Made by a program: the position numbers and the translations under genes | The notes under the pieces: model-generated | Told to the model about the DNA's origin: nothing | Seen by the model: only the letters and a program-made list of their open reading frames with translations | Database searches by the model: none | Assembly: GCA_947493165.1 (NCBI GenBank) | Contig: CANLPY010000001.1 | Location: forward strand, 1,588,501-1,652,500 | Direction of reading: 5' to 3' | DNA: 64,000 nucleotides | Origin: an uncultured Erythrobacter sp. | Lineage (GTDB): Bacteria; Pseudomonadota; Alphaproteobacteria; Sphingomonadales; Sphingomonadaceae | Part shown: positions 50,817 to 59,384 of the stretch, piece by piece | How the letters are laid out: each line of letters starts with the position of its first letter | How positions within the stretch are numbered: position 1 is the first letter of the stretch

Positions 50817-52172
50817 TTAGCTAAGGTCCTCTTCTTTTGGAGCCCATCTCTTCAACGCGACAGCCAAGGCGGGGTATTTGGGAACGTCCGCCATTGCCTT
50901 TTGAAGCGCTTGCTCCCTCAGAGATTGAAGCTGCCCTGGCTCATATAAGGATAGCACGCCCGACAAAATCGCCTGAGCCGTTTCCTGATCAGTACCAAGC
51001 GGAAAGTACTCCCGCTCCCGCTGGATCATACCCAAGGCGTTACGGGCGACCGCAAGTTGAAACCGGTCGTGGCCGCTAAGTTGCCCCTTGATGGTCGCGA
51101 GCCATTCCGACACTGCCTCCGCGATTTCACCCATATCGGCTTCACCACCAAGGCATTCCAATGGGCTTGGCGGATATACATGGCGTAGCCTTTCAACCGC
51201 CGGCGCATCCTCCTCCAGCAGCATAAGCAGATCGAGCTCCTGCTCGCTCGTCCGCCGCGAGATCACCACCCGCTCCAGCATCCTGTCTTCGCCGCTGCGC
51301 CAGACTGCCGCCATTTTCAGACACCCGAGCGCCCACCACACGGTGCGGTGGATCAGCCAATAGCGGAAACGGTCGCGGTCGACCTTCACCCCCGCCTGCG
51401 CTTCATAGGCGGCAAAGTAATCCTCCAAACTCCCCAACCCAAGCGCAGGCCGGTCGTATCGGTGGAAGCGCCACACCGCCATACAGCCGAAGGCGAGGTC
51501 TTCGTGATAATCACCGAAATGCGCTAGCTCCCAATCGAGCACACCGGTTAGCGAGCCATCTTGTGCAAGCAGGTTGCCCATGCGGAAATCGCCATGGATC
51601 AGCGCAGGTTCGATGGGATCGGGGCAATTGTCCTCCATCCATTTGAGACCCAGCGCGATGATCGGACGGTCGCCGCCCGCCTCTTCAAACTGAGCGCGAA
51701 GGTCCGCAATGGCCGCGCGGTAATCCATCACCGGAACCGCCTCAGGCAAGTCCTCGCGCGGGATCGCATGAATGCGCGCCAGATCGCGTGCTGCCTCACG
51801 CAGCAATTCGCCCGCGCCCTTCATCTCCAAGATATCTTTGGGATTGGGCGTGCCGGGCAGCGCCTGCATCACAAAGCCTGATCCGATGCCATCCTCCGGC
51901 TGCAATTCCGCAACGACACGCGGCGCGGTCACTCCGGCGGAATTGGCCGCGCGGATCACCGCCGCCTCAACATCGTGGCCAAACGGCCGGTCTTTCATAA
52001 ATTCAAGGCTGGGCGCGCGGCGCAGAACGAAACCCCTGCCGCCGCTGAAGAAATGCCAGCTCTCCATCGTCGCGCCGCCAGTCAGCCGCATCAGATCGCG
52101 CGGCGCATCATAGCCCACGCGCGCCATCGCCAGCGTCAGCCCCTCGATCAATTCGTCCGCGCTAGCGGTCAT
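50817..52172 (-). CDS. Phosphotransferase (APH family), partner of acyl-CoA dehydrogenase
   Basis: About 451 residues from ATG 52172, with GGGGAAGG upstream. Kinase motifs are ALIHGDFRMGNLL (catalytic loop) and GVLDWELAHFGDYHEDLAFGCMAVWRF (metal-binding DWE). The N-terminus (VGYDAPRDLMRLTGGATMESWHFF) matches the ATP-binding lobe of the choline-kinase/ACAD10-type group. The last part is a helical extension of about 120 residues. Substrate may be a hydroxyacyl-CoA, given the downstream acyl-CoA dehydrogenase. Confidence 0.9.
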   Translation of the reverse strand: MTASADELIEGLTLAMARVGYDAPRDLMRLTGGATMESWHFFSGGRGFVLRRAPSLEFMKDRPFGHDVEAAVIRAANSAGVTAPRVVAELQPEDGIGSGFVMQALPGTPNPKDILEMKGAGELLREAARDLARIHAIPREDLPEAVPVMDYRAAIADLRAQFEEAGGDRPIIALGLKWMEDNCPDPIEPALIHGDFRMGNLLAQDGSLTGVLDWELAHFGDYHEDLAFGCMAVWRFHRYDRPALGLGSLEDYFAAYEAQAGVKVDRDRFRYWLIHRTVWWALGCLKMAAVWRSGEDRMLERVVISRRTSEQELDLLMLLEEDAPAVERLRHVYPPSPLECLGGEADMGEIAEAVSEWLATIKGQLSGHDRFQLAVARNALGMIQREREYFPLGTDQETAQAILSGVLSLYEPGQLQSLREQALQKAMADVPKYPALAVALKRWAPKEEDLS

Positions 52173-52218
52173 GCCTTCCCCTTGCTGCCACTCGCTGCCA
52201 TGAGTGCGCGAACGCATA

Positions 52219-53601
52219 ATGTCACAAACGAGAATGCCTGCAATGAAGAAACGCCATATCGCCCTCGCCGCGCTTGCTCTGATCGGGATTGGAGCAGGAA
52301 CAGCCGCCTATGTCGCCAGCCCGACCATTCACGAAGGCGCTGATGGCGAAGCACCGGAGCTGGGCCGATATGGCGAATATTCAGTCGGCACGCAGGAACT
52401 GCTCATCGGCGTGCCTGACCGGGTGAACTTCTCAAAAGCGGGAATGATCACGGGACAGCTCTCTGAGGATGAAGAGATGCCGATGCTTCAAGTGCGCGTC
52501 TATTACCCAGCGGAAGCCCGCTCCGTTGCGCCGCCCATCACCTATACGCACACTATAAGGGCGGTTGCATTGGACCCTATCACGCTCGACTTTGAAGGAC
52601 GCGCTCATCCTGATGCCCCGGCGATGAGCGCCGAGCAATTGGGAGGCAAGGTCCCGCTTGTCATCATGAGCCACGGGTTCAACGGCTGGAGCACACAGTT
52701 CAGTGCGCTTGCGGAACACATCGCCTCTCGCGGTTATGTCGTCGCCTCGATCGACCATGCCGATATGCAAATCGAAGGGGTTAGCGATTTTGTTCATTCA
52801 TTCAGCAAGGTTCTGGCCAATCGCACGATTGATCAGCGCGCTGTGCTGAAGGAAATGCGCGGCAATATCGGGCAGGACGCGAGCGGGTTTTACAATCTGA
52901 TCGACCCAGAGCAGGTCGGCATTATCGGATATTCGATGGGCGGCTATGGCGCGCTGGCGACCGCTGGCGCGGACTATGATTACGCAAGCAGCACTTTTGA
53001 CACCGTGCCTGATGCGGCGCTCGATATGACCCGCTCAATCGTCTCAAAGGATGCTGGAATCGATGCGGTGATCGCCTTTGCACCGTGGGGCGGCCAGCCG
53101 GATAACCGCGTGTGGAGCGCGCAGACTTTGGCCGCGGTTACCGCTCCGGTGCTCGTTATCGGCGGCAGCAAGGATGATGTCTCCAATTATGATGAGGGGA
53201 TCAGCTGGATTTTCGAATCGCTAACCGGGACGCAGCGCCATATGCTGACCTTTCGAGAAGCGCGGCATAATATCGTTGGCAATGCCTTTGACGTGCCTGA
53301 AGATGCGCCATTTCGTGTCGCGGAGTTCCTTGCCGAACCTGTGTGGCGGCAAGACCGGATCAACGGCATCAACCAGCACTTCGTCGCGGCCTTTCTGGAC
53401 CTCCATCTGAAGGGCGACGAGGACAAAGCGGGCTACCTCAACGTGCCCGTGCCAAACGCCAATGATAGCGGCTGGGAAACCAGCTTTGGCGAGCAGTTGA
53501 ATGGCAAATTTGCAGGCGCGGATGAACCAGAGCATTGGCGCGGGTTTCAAAAGCGCTGGGCCGCGGGACTGACGATGGAGCGCAAGGCGACGGGGGAATA
53601 G
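52219..53601 (+). CDS. Exported alpha/beta hydrolase (PAF-acetylhydrolase/dienelactone type)
   Basis: About 460 residues with an N-terminal hydrophobic signal (RHIALAALALIGIGAGTAAYVA). Enzyme signatures are LVIMSHGFNGWSTQFSALAEHIASRGYVVASIDHAD, the nucleophile elbow GIIGYSMGGYGALA and VLVIGGSKDDVSNYDEG (acid region); HNIVGNAFD gives the probable histidine. It starts 46 bases from the divergent kinase gene. Start choice among 52204 (GTG), 52219 and 52243 is unclear because none has a strong ribosome binding site. Confidence 0.85.
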   Translation: MSQTRMPAMKKRHIALAALALIGIGAGTAAYVASPTIHEGADGEAPELGRYGEYSVGTQELLIGVPDRVNFSKAGMITGQLSEDEEMPMLQVRVYYPAEARSVAPPITYTHTIRAVALDPITLDFEGRAHPDAPAMSAEQLGGKVPLVIMSHGFNGWSTQFSALAEHIASRGYVVASIDHADMQIEGVSDFVHSFSKVLANRTIDQRAVLKEMRGNIGQDASGFYNLIDPEQVGIIGYSMGGYGALATAGADYDYASSTFDTVPDAALDMTRSIVSKDAGIDAVIAFAPWGGQPDNRVWSAQTLAAVTAPVLVIGGSKDDVSNYDEGISWIFESLTGTQRHMLTFREARHNIVGNAFDVPEDAPFRVAEFLAEPVWRQDRINGINQHFVAAFLDLHLKGDEDKAGYLNVPVPNANDSGWETSFGEQLNGKFAGADEPEHWRGFQKRWAAGLTMERKATGE

Positions 53602-53706
53602 CCTCTCTTTGCGACCGGAACCACCCGCACCCTCCGCCCTACTCCTCTTTGCCCTACCGCTCCGCTACTTGAGGGTGGAAAACCGGATCATCACATTTTC
53701 CCAACG

Positions 53707-53742
53707 AAAACGGCCGCCTGAGTTTCCCCAAGCGGCCGTTTT
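53707..53742. terminator. Bidirectional terminator between convergent genes
   Basis: AAAACGGCCGC and GCGGCCGTTTT form a perfect 11-base-pair stem with T-runs on both strands. It lies between the plus-strand hydrolase (ending 53601) and the minus-strand M48 protease (ending 53766) and can serve both. Confidence 0.9.
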
Positions 53743-53765
53743 ATTGTTCGAGAATTATCCCGTGA

Positions 53766-54539
53766 TTAGCTGATCTGCTTGCGCATCCGCTTCGCGCGGC
53801 TCGCTGGGCTCGGGTGGGTTTTCAGCAAATCAATGCCTCCGCCAGAGCTCATAGTGGCGAGCTTTTCCATCGCAGTCACGCAGCCTTCAACATCGTAATT
53901 GTTGGCTTTCATGAACTCGATTGCATAATCGTCTGACTTGCGCTCCGCCTTTTGCGAATGCTGTGCGGTCACCACGTCACCAAACATTTTGCCAAGCTCA
54001 GAATTGGCAATCCGGCGCACATCGCTGCTCGCCGTACCAGCAACGCTCAGCGCCGCGTCTTGCTGCATGCTGCGCTTCATGCGCTTTTTGCCATGCTCCA
54101 GCTTAACGTGACCGATTTCGTGGCCAATCACGCACCGCACTTCGTCGTCGTTAAACTGATCCATCAGGCCAGCCATAACCCGCACCGTGCCATCACCCAT
54201 GGCAAAGGCATTCACATCCTTCACCAGATAGGCTTTGATATCGAGATCAAGCCCATCATAATTATCGAGGCCTTCAGTGAGAGCTGCAAGACGCTGACCA
54301 TAGGGATCATCCATCGTCGCAATTGGGTTCTTGCTGTCCATGTCCTCCGAAATCTGGCTGAAGAATACGACAATTTCTTCGTCAGAATAGCTGGCCGCCT
54401 CAGCCACTTTCTTGGCCGATTTGATCGCATTTCCGACATTGAACTGCGCGTAAACCGGCACGGCCATCGCACCGCCAGCCACACATGCCATCAACGCCAG
54501 CGCGGCGCCTCGCGTTTTCGTGAATTTAAGACCCATCAT
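53766..54539 (-). CDS. Secreted M48-family metalloprotease
   Basis: A 257-residue periplasmic zinc protease: signal peptide (ALALMACVAGGAMAVPVYAQ), then the zinc motif VIGHEIGHVKLEHGKKRM (HExxH) and a third zinc ligand in SEKADDYAIEF-like KAERKSDDYAIEFMK (the glutamate). Conserved VRVMAGLMDQFNDDEVRCV is typical of the M48 Ste24/LoiP group, which degrades misfolded envelope proteins. Confidence 0.92.
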   Translation of the reverse strand: MMGLKFTKTRGAALALMACVAGGAMAVPVYAQFNVGNAIKSAKKVAEAASYSDEEIVVFFSQISEDMDSKNPIATMDDPYGQRLAALTEGLDNYDGLDLDIKAYLVKDVNAFAMGDGTVRVMAGLMDQFNDDEVRCVIGHEIGHVKLEHGKKRMKRSMQQDAALSVAGTASSDVRRIANSELGKMFGDVVTAQHSQKAERKSDDYAIEFMKANNYDVEGCVTAMEKLATMSSGGGIDLLKTHPSPASRAKRMRKQIS

Positions 54540-54608
54540 AAAATAACCCCACTGCTACAAAATATGCGGCGACCTCGCATCCACTTGCGAGGCCGCAACG
54601 GCCCGTCT

Positions 54609-56036
54609 TCAGGCCACTACATTATCTTTCTTAACAGTAATTACCTGCGGATAGGTAAATTCCTTTAGCCCTTCCTTGCCATATTCTGCGCCAAAGCCGG
54701 ATTGCTTGTGCCCGCCAAACGGCGCGAACGGCGACAAGTGCATGAATTCATTGATCCAAACTGTGCCAGTTTCAAGCTGCTCTGCAATCTCTACGCCTTT
54801 TTCGGTGTCGGCCGTCCAGACCGCACCAGCCAAGCCATATTCGGAATTGTTAGCGCGCTCGATCGCCTCTTCTTCGGTAGAGAATTTCATGAGCGGCATC
54901 ACCGGGCCAAACTGTTCTTCGGCCACAATCCGTGCGTCTTCTGGTGGATTATCAAGGATGGTGATCGGCACATAATAGCCAGAGCCTGATGGATCGGTTT
55001 CACCGCCGACAAGGAAGTTATAACCCTTGTCCTTGGCATCCTCGATCAGCTCAACCACGCGGTCGAACTGCTTTTTGTTTTGGATCGGACCAACGCCTGT
55101 GCCTTGCTGCGCGCCGTCACCCACTGTGACTTGGCTCGCATATTCCGCGATCGCCGCGGACAGTTCATCATAAATATCTTCGTGGATGTAGATCCGTTTG
55201 GCCGCGATGCAGACCTGGCCGGCGTTTTGGAAGCTGGACCAGAACAATTGCTCTGCCACCTTCTTGGGATCAGCATCAGGCATTACGATAGAAGCGTCAT
55301 TGCCGCCCAGTTCCAGTGTAATGCGTTTCAAGTCAGCGCTTGCGCCTTCCATGATCTTTTTGCCGGTCGCGGTTGAACCGGTGAAAGTGATCTTATCAAT
55401 ATCAGCGTGCTGCGTGATCATCGGGCCCAGCGCATCATCGCCGGTGATGATGTTAACAACGCCTGCTGGCACTTTATCCGCGATCAGCTCCGCAATGCGA
55501 AGGGTGGCGAGCGGGGTAAAGGGCGACGTTTTGAGCACAATGGTGCAGCCTGCCAGCATTGCGGGCACGATCTTCTGGATCGCCATCATCACTGGGAAGT
55601 TCCACGGCACAATGCCTCCGACCACGCCCACCGGCACTCGGCGCGTACGGCTGAGGCGTTCATCGCTGTCTTCGTTAATCTCGTCTTCGAGTTCCAGCGT
55701 GGATTGCGCGGCAGAAATGGCCGCTGCTCCGTAAATCTCGCCTTTGGCTTGTTGGTGAGGCTTTCCCTGTTCGCTGGTCAGTAGACGGAACAGCTCATCG
55801 GCGTTTTCCTTGATCGCGCCTGAAATCGCCATAATCGCAGCGCGCCGTTCTTCAATCGGAGTTTTCTTCCAGCTTTTGAACGCTGCGCGTGCCGCCGAGA
55901 CCGCTTGATCCAGCTCAGCCGCGCCGCAAGCAGGAACCTGCCCGATCACTTCTTCATTAGCCGGATTGACCACATCGAGCCATTCGCCGTTTTCGATCAA
56001 TTCGCCATTGATGAGATTTTTGTACTGGGTGACCAT
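54609..56036 (-). CDS. NAD(P)-dependent aldehyde dehydrogenase
   Basis: About 475 residues from ATG 56036, with GAGAGG upstream. The ALDH signatures are VPWNFPVMMAIQKIVPAMLAGCTIVLKTSPFTP (coenzyme site), ITFTGSTATGKKIM, LELGGNDASIV (catalytic Glu) and FQNAGQVCIAAKRIYIHE (catalytic Cys). The C-terminal WINEFMHLSPFAPFGGHKQSGFGAEYGKEGLKEFT is also typical. The substrate is not evident; the betaine, succinate-semialdehyde and phenylacetaldehyde subgroups are all similar in these segments. Confidence 0.93.
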   Translation of the reverse strand: MVTQYKNLINGELIENGEWLDVVNPANEEVIGQVPACGAAELDQAVSAARAAFKSWKKTPIEERRAAIMAISGAIKENADELFRLLTSEQGKPHQQAKGEIYGAAAISAAQSTLELEDEINEDSDERLSRTRRVPVGVVGGIVPWNFPVMMAIQKIVPAMLAGCTIVLKTSPFTPLATLRIAELIADKVPAGVVNIITGDDALGPMITQHADIDKITFTGSTATGKKIMEGASADLKRITLELGGNDASIVMPDADPKKVAEQLFWSSFQNAGQVCIAAKRIYIHEDIYDELSAAIAEYASQVTVGDGAQQGTGVGPIQNKKQFDRVVELIEDAKDKGYNFLVGGETDPSGSGYYVPITILDNPPEDARIVAEEQFGPVMPLMKFSTEEEAIERANNSEYGLAGAVWTADTEKGVEIAEQLETGTVWINEFMHLSPFAPFGGHKQSGFGAEYGKEGLKEFTYPQVITVKKDNVVA

Positions 56037-56225
56037 AAGATGTGCCTCTCTCGAATCTGTTGTTCTGTTGCCAGCAAGGTGGACCCTTGAGGCACAAGTT
56101 TCAATTGAAGATTGGCTTAATGCGGGCCAAGAGCGCAACCAGTGCGTGAGCAGGCCCTTGCCCGTTCGCAGCAATCTGACTTAACGCGCGTGAGTAAGCA
56201 CGCATCGCATCAAAGGACGACAGGC

Positions 56226-57092
56226 ATGGCAAGCCCATGGACAATCGGCATTATCGGCGGCTCTGGGCTTTATGCCATTGCCGGATTGGAAGAGCAGCAG
56301 TGGATTTCCATCGAATCCCCGTGGGGTGAGCCATCAGACGCTGTTCTATGCGGGCGGATCGGTGATGTGCGGGTGCGTTTTCTGCCGCGCCATGGCCGCG
56401 GCCACCCGATTTCCCCAAGCGAGCTAAACTCGCGCGCCAACATTGATGCACTGAAACGTGCCGGCTGCACCGACATTCTGGCGATCTCAGCTGTCGGGTC
56501 TTTGCGAGAAGAGATTGCGCCGGGTCATTTCGCACTGGTCGATCAGTTCATTGACCGCACAATGGGGCGGCCATCCAGCTTTTATGGCTCAGGCTTTGTC
56601 ACCCACGTCTCTATGGCTGATCCCGTCTGCCCGCGCTTGTCGCAAATGGCAGCAGAGGCGCTTACCGCGGCGCAAGGCACGATTGCCACTGGCGCGACAT
56701 ATCTTGCGATGGAGGGACCGCAATTCTCCACCCGCGCTGAAAGCCGGATGTACCGCGAATGGGGCGCGGATGTGATCGGCATGACAGCTATGCCTGAGGC
56801 GAAGCTGGCCCGCGAAGCAGAGCTGCCTTATGCATTGGTCGGCATGGTCACAGATTATGATTGCTGGCGTGAAGGCGATGAGGTTGATGTGGCACAGGTG
56901 GTCGCACAAATGCAGGAAAACGGCGAGCTAGCGCGCGATATGGTGCTGCGTTTCATCAAGGCGTTGCCGGCGGAGCGCGAACCGTCTCCGATTGATTTTG
57001 CATTGGATGATGCCGTGATCACCGCGCCTGATGAACATGATGAGGAATTGATCGCAAAGCTGGATGCGGTTTCTGGGAGGCTTTTCGGTTAA
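56226..57092 (+). CDS. mtnP: S-methyl-5'-thioadenosine phosphorylase
   Basis: About 288 residues from ATG 56226, preceded by AAAGGA. It cleaves methylthioadenosine to adenine and methylthioribose-1-phosphate, salvaging polyamine-synthesis waste. Motifs are IGGSGLYAIAGLEE, GRGHPISPSELNSRANIDALKRAG, ISAVGSLREEI, EGPQFSTRAESRMYREWGADVIGMTAMPEAKLAREA and TDYDCW, all of the MTAP family. The rest of the methionine salvage pathway is not in the window. Confidence 0.95.
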   Translation: MASPWTIGIIGGSGLYAIAGLEEQQWISIESPWGEPSDAVLCGRIGDVRVRFLPRHGRGHPISPSELNSRANIDALKRAGCTDILAISAVGSLREEIAPGHFALVDQFIDRTMGRPSSFYGSGFVTHVSMADPVCPRLSQMAAEALTAAQGTIATGATYLAMEGPQFSTRAESRMYREWGADVIGMTAMPEAKLAREAELPYALVGMVTDYDCWREGDEVDVAQVVAQMQENGELARDMVLRFIKALPAEREPSPIDFALDDAVITAPDEHDEELIAKLDAVSGRLFG

Positions 57093-57117
57093 TCGACTAC
57101 GCGCAGACAGGCGCCGC

Positions 57118-57414
57118 CTATTGAGACGGGGGAGCCCAATCACCAGCCAACGGTTCAAATTTACGCGCCCGGATCGATTGCCATACACCAGCAGCAAAAT
57201 ATGGGTCGGCTTCAAACTTTTCGCGGGCTGATCCTTCATCATCAGCTTTAATGACCAGCAGCGACCCCAGCGTTTCGTCGCCATCCTTCAATGGCCCCGC
57301 AAGGGCGAAGTCATCCCGGTGAGCTTCCAAATGCTCAAAATGCACCGCGCGAAATCGTTCACGCAATGCCGGGCCATTTTCGCCATCAAGGCAGTAAAAT
57401 GCATAAAACGGCAC
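57118..57414 (-). CDS. YciI-family protein
   Basis: A 98-residue dimeric ferredoxin-like protein of the YciI family: FYAFYCLDGENGPALRERFRAVHFEHLEAHRDDFALAGPLKD and SAREKFEADPYFAAGVWQSIRARKFEP. The conserved histidine (RAVHFEHL) and aspartate (EADPY) are present. The role is unclear. It is the last gene of the CoA-transferase/enoyl-CoA hydratase run, 3 bases after the latter. Confidence 0.92.
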   Translation of the reverse strand: MPFYAFYCLDGENGPALRERFRAVHFEHLEAHRDDFALAGPLKDGDETLGSLLVIKADDEGSAREKFEADPYFAAGVWQSIRARKFEPLAGDWAPPSQ

Positions 57415-57417
57415 GTC

Positions 57418-58167
57418 TCAGAACTCCGGCTTGCGCTTTTCGACAAACGCCCGCGTGCCTTCATCAAAATCTGGCAGCGTAAAGGCGCGGGCGAACATGG
57501 CGGTGGTCTCGTCGTTCTCGGCGCTCTGCCCGTCGAGCGCAAGGCGGATCATGCGCTTATTCTGGCGGATGGAATGCGGGCTTGCCTCCAGCAGACTGGC
57601 GATCATAGCATCAGGCGTTTCCGTGATACCTTCGATTAGGCCTATGCGCAGCGCTTCATCGGCATCGCATAACTCGCCGGTGTAGAGTATTTTACGCGCC
57701 TGTCCCGGTCCAACCAAATCGACCAGCAGCTTCACATCGTGAAAGGGATAAACCAAGCCCAGCTTTGCCGGAGTAATGCCAAAGCGCGCTGCCTCAGTCG
57801 CAATCCGCATATCACACGCCAGCGTCAGGCCGCACCCGCCGCCGATGCAATCGCCCGTTATCCAAGCGAGCGTGGGCATATCAAGCCGTGCCAAGCGGTG
57901 CTGAACTGCGCCAATGGCCGCCTGATTTGCCTGATGCCAGGCAAGATCATCCTTATGCTCAAGCATTTCGCGAATATCAGCTCCGGCACAAAACGCGCCG
58001 CTTTGCGCTGATCGCAAGACCAGCACTTTGATCGCGGGATCGCTTTGCGCCTGATCCAGCAGCGCGGGCATTGCGCGCCACATTGCCGCCGAAAACGCAT
58101 TGCGCTTGTCCGCGCGGTCGATCAGCAGGTGGCCAACCGGGCCTTTGTGTTCGAGACGCAAAGTCAC
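57418..58167 (-). CDS. Enoyl-CoA hydratase/isomerase (crotonase family)
   Basis: About 249 residues from a GTG start (58167) in a GTGA overlap with the CoA transferase stop; the track's longer frame overlaps that gene by more than 100 bases. Crotonase features are DRADKRNAFSAAMWRAM, LVLRSAQSGAFCAGADIREM (oxyanion hole) and PTLAWITGDCIGGGCGLTLACDMRIATEAARFGITPAKLGLVYP. It hydrates or isomerises an acyl-CoA, probably in fatty-acid or aromatic acid breakdown. Confidence 0.92.
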   Translation of the reverse strand: MTLRLEHKGPVGHLLIDRADKRNAFSAAMWRAMPALLDQAQSDPAIKVLVLRSAQSGAFCAGADIREMLEHKDDLAWHQANQAAIGAVQHRLARLDMPTLAWITGDCIGGGCGLTLACDMRIATEAARFGITPAKLGLVYPFHDVKLLVDLVGPGQARKILYTGELCDADEALRIGLIEGITETPDAMIASLLEASPHSIRQNKRMIRLALDGQSAENDETTAMFARAFTLPDFDEGTRAFVEKRKPEF

Positions 58168-59261
58168 TGCGTTTCTCCCAGTTGCGGGGCCGGGCGCGGC
58201 GACCAGTTTTCCCCAGCGAACCGTATGGGCGAGGCAATGTGATGGCCCCCGCCATCCGTTTCTACCCACAGTCCGCGTTCGGCAATATGCGGTTCATCCA
58301 GCGCTTCACGAAAATTCAGCACAGGCGCGAACGCCACATCCTTATCCGCGAACCAATCCGTCCATTCATCGCGCGTTTTGCTGGCAAATGTCTGACGCAG
58401 GAAGGCAATGAGTTCGCCCTGCTCGCCAGCCGGAGCCTGCGCAATGGGCAATAAATCTTCGCGGCCCAGCGCGTTCAGTAGGTTGCGAGCAAACTTCACC
58501 TCGCGTCCGCCTAGCGCGATGTATTTTTGATCACGCGTTTCATAGACTTGGTAAAACGCCGCCCCGCCTAGCGATCTTTGCGCGGATGACCGAGGGCTAT
58601 CACCGTCTGCAATCGCCGCGCTGGCGGTATGCGCGCACCACGGCAGCAGGCTGTCAAACATCGCACAATCGATATACGCGCCCTCACCGCTGCGTTCACG
58701 CCCGAGCAAAGCCATCAGCACCGCACTCAGTCCGGTGAGACCAGCGGCCATATCGCTGCTGGCGACACCGGGGACGACAGGTGCGCCATCTGGCCCATCA
58801 TTGACAGAAAGAAACCCGCTCATCGCCTGCACCGCCATATCGTGTGCGGGATGGTGAGCGAGCGCGCCGTCCTGACCGAATGCTGTCAGCGAGCAATAGA
58901 TGATGTCCGGTTTAATCGATTTGACCGCGCTATAATCAAACCCCAACCGCGCCATTACGCCGGGCCGAAACCCTTCGACCAGCACATCGGCGCTTCCAAT
59001 CAGCTGCCGCAAGCGCGCCTTGCCGCTCTCACTTTTTAGATTAAGCGTTTCGCTGTGTTTGCCGCGATTGCAATTGGCGAACCACACTGATTGCGGGCCT
59101 TGTGCAGTGTCTTCAAACGGCTCTTGCTCGCGCGCTGGATCGCCTGCAGGCGGCTCAACCTTGATAACCTGCGCGCCTTGCTCCGCCATCATCATGGTCA
59201 TGATTGGACCCGGCAGAAACTGCGTCAGATCCAAAACGGTAATGCCTGTGAGTTTGCCCAT
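58164..59261 (-). CDS. CoA-transferase family III (CaiB/BaiF)
   Basis: A 365-residue protein: ITVLDLTQFLPGPIMTMMMAEQGAQVIKVEPPAGDPAREQEPF, FANCNRGKHSETLNLKSESGKARLRQLIGSADVLVEGFRPGVMARLGFDY and the SSDMAAGLTGLSAVLMALLGRERSGEG segment are diagnostic of class III CoA transferases. It moves CoA from one acyl-CoA to another acid. It is the first gene of a three-gene operon. Racemase (AMACR-like) activity is the alternative within the fold. Confidence 0.93.
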   Translation of the reverse strand: MGKLTGITVLDLTQFLPGPIMTMMMAEQGAQVIKVEPPAGDPAREQEPFEDTAQGPQSVWFANCNRGKHSETLNLKSESGKARLRQLIGSADVLVEGFRPGVMARLGFDYSAVKSIKPDIIYCSLTAFGQDGALAHHPAHDMAVQAMSGFLSVNDGPDGAPVVPGVASSDMAAGLTGLSAVLMALLGRERSGEGAYIDCAMFDSLLPWCAHTASAAIADGDSPRSSAQRSLGGAAFYQVYETRDQKYIALGGREVKFARNLLNALGREDLLPIAQAPAGEQGELIAFLRQTFASKTRDEWTDWFADKDVAFAPVLNFREALDEPHIAERGLWVETDGGGHHIASPIRFAGENWSPRPAPQLGETQ

Positions 59262-59384
59262 GCCGCGCGGCCTAGCCCGCCAAGCCTTGTGACTACAACA
59301 ACTATTGCGTGCGCTCTTGATTGCAATTGAAACCGGGTTCAGATCACGAGGAGACCTCCAACAACGAAGTGCGACTCACCTGCT

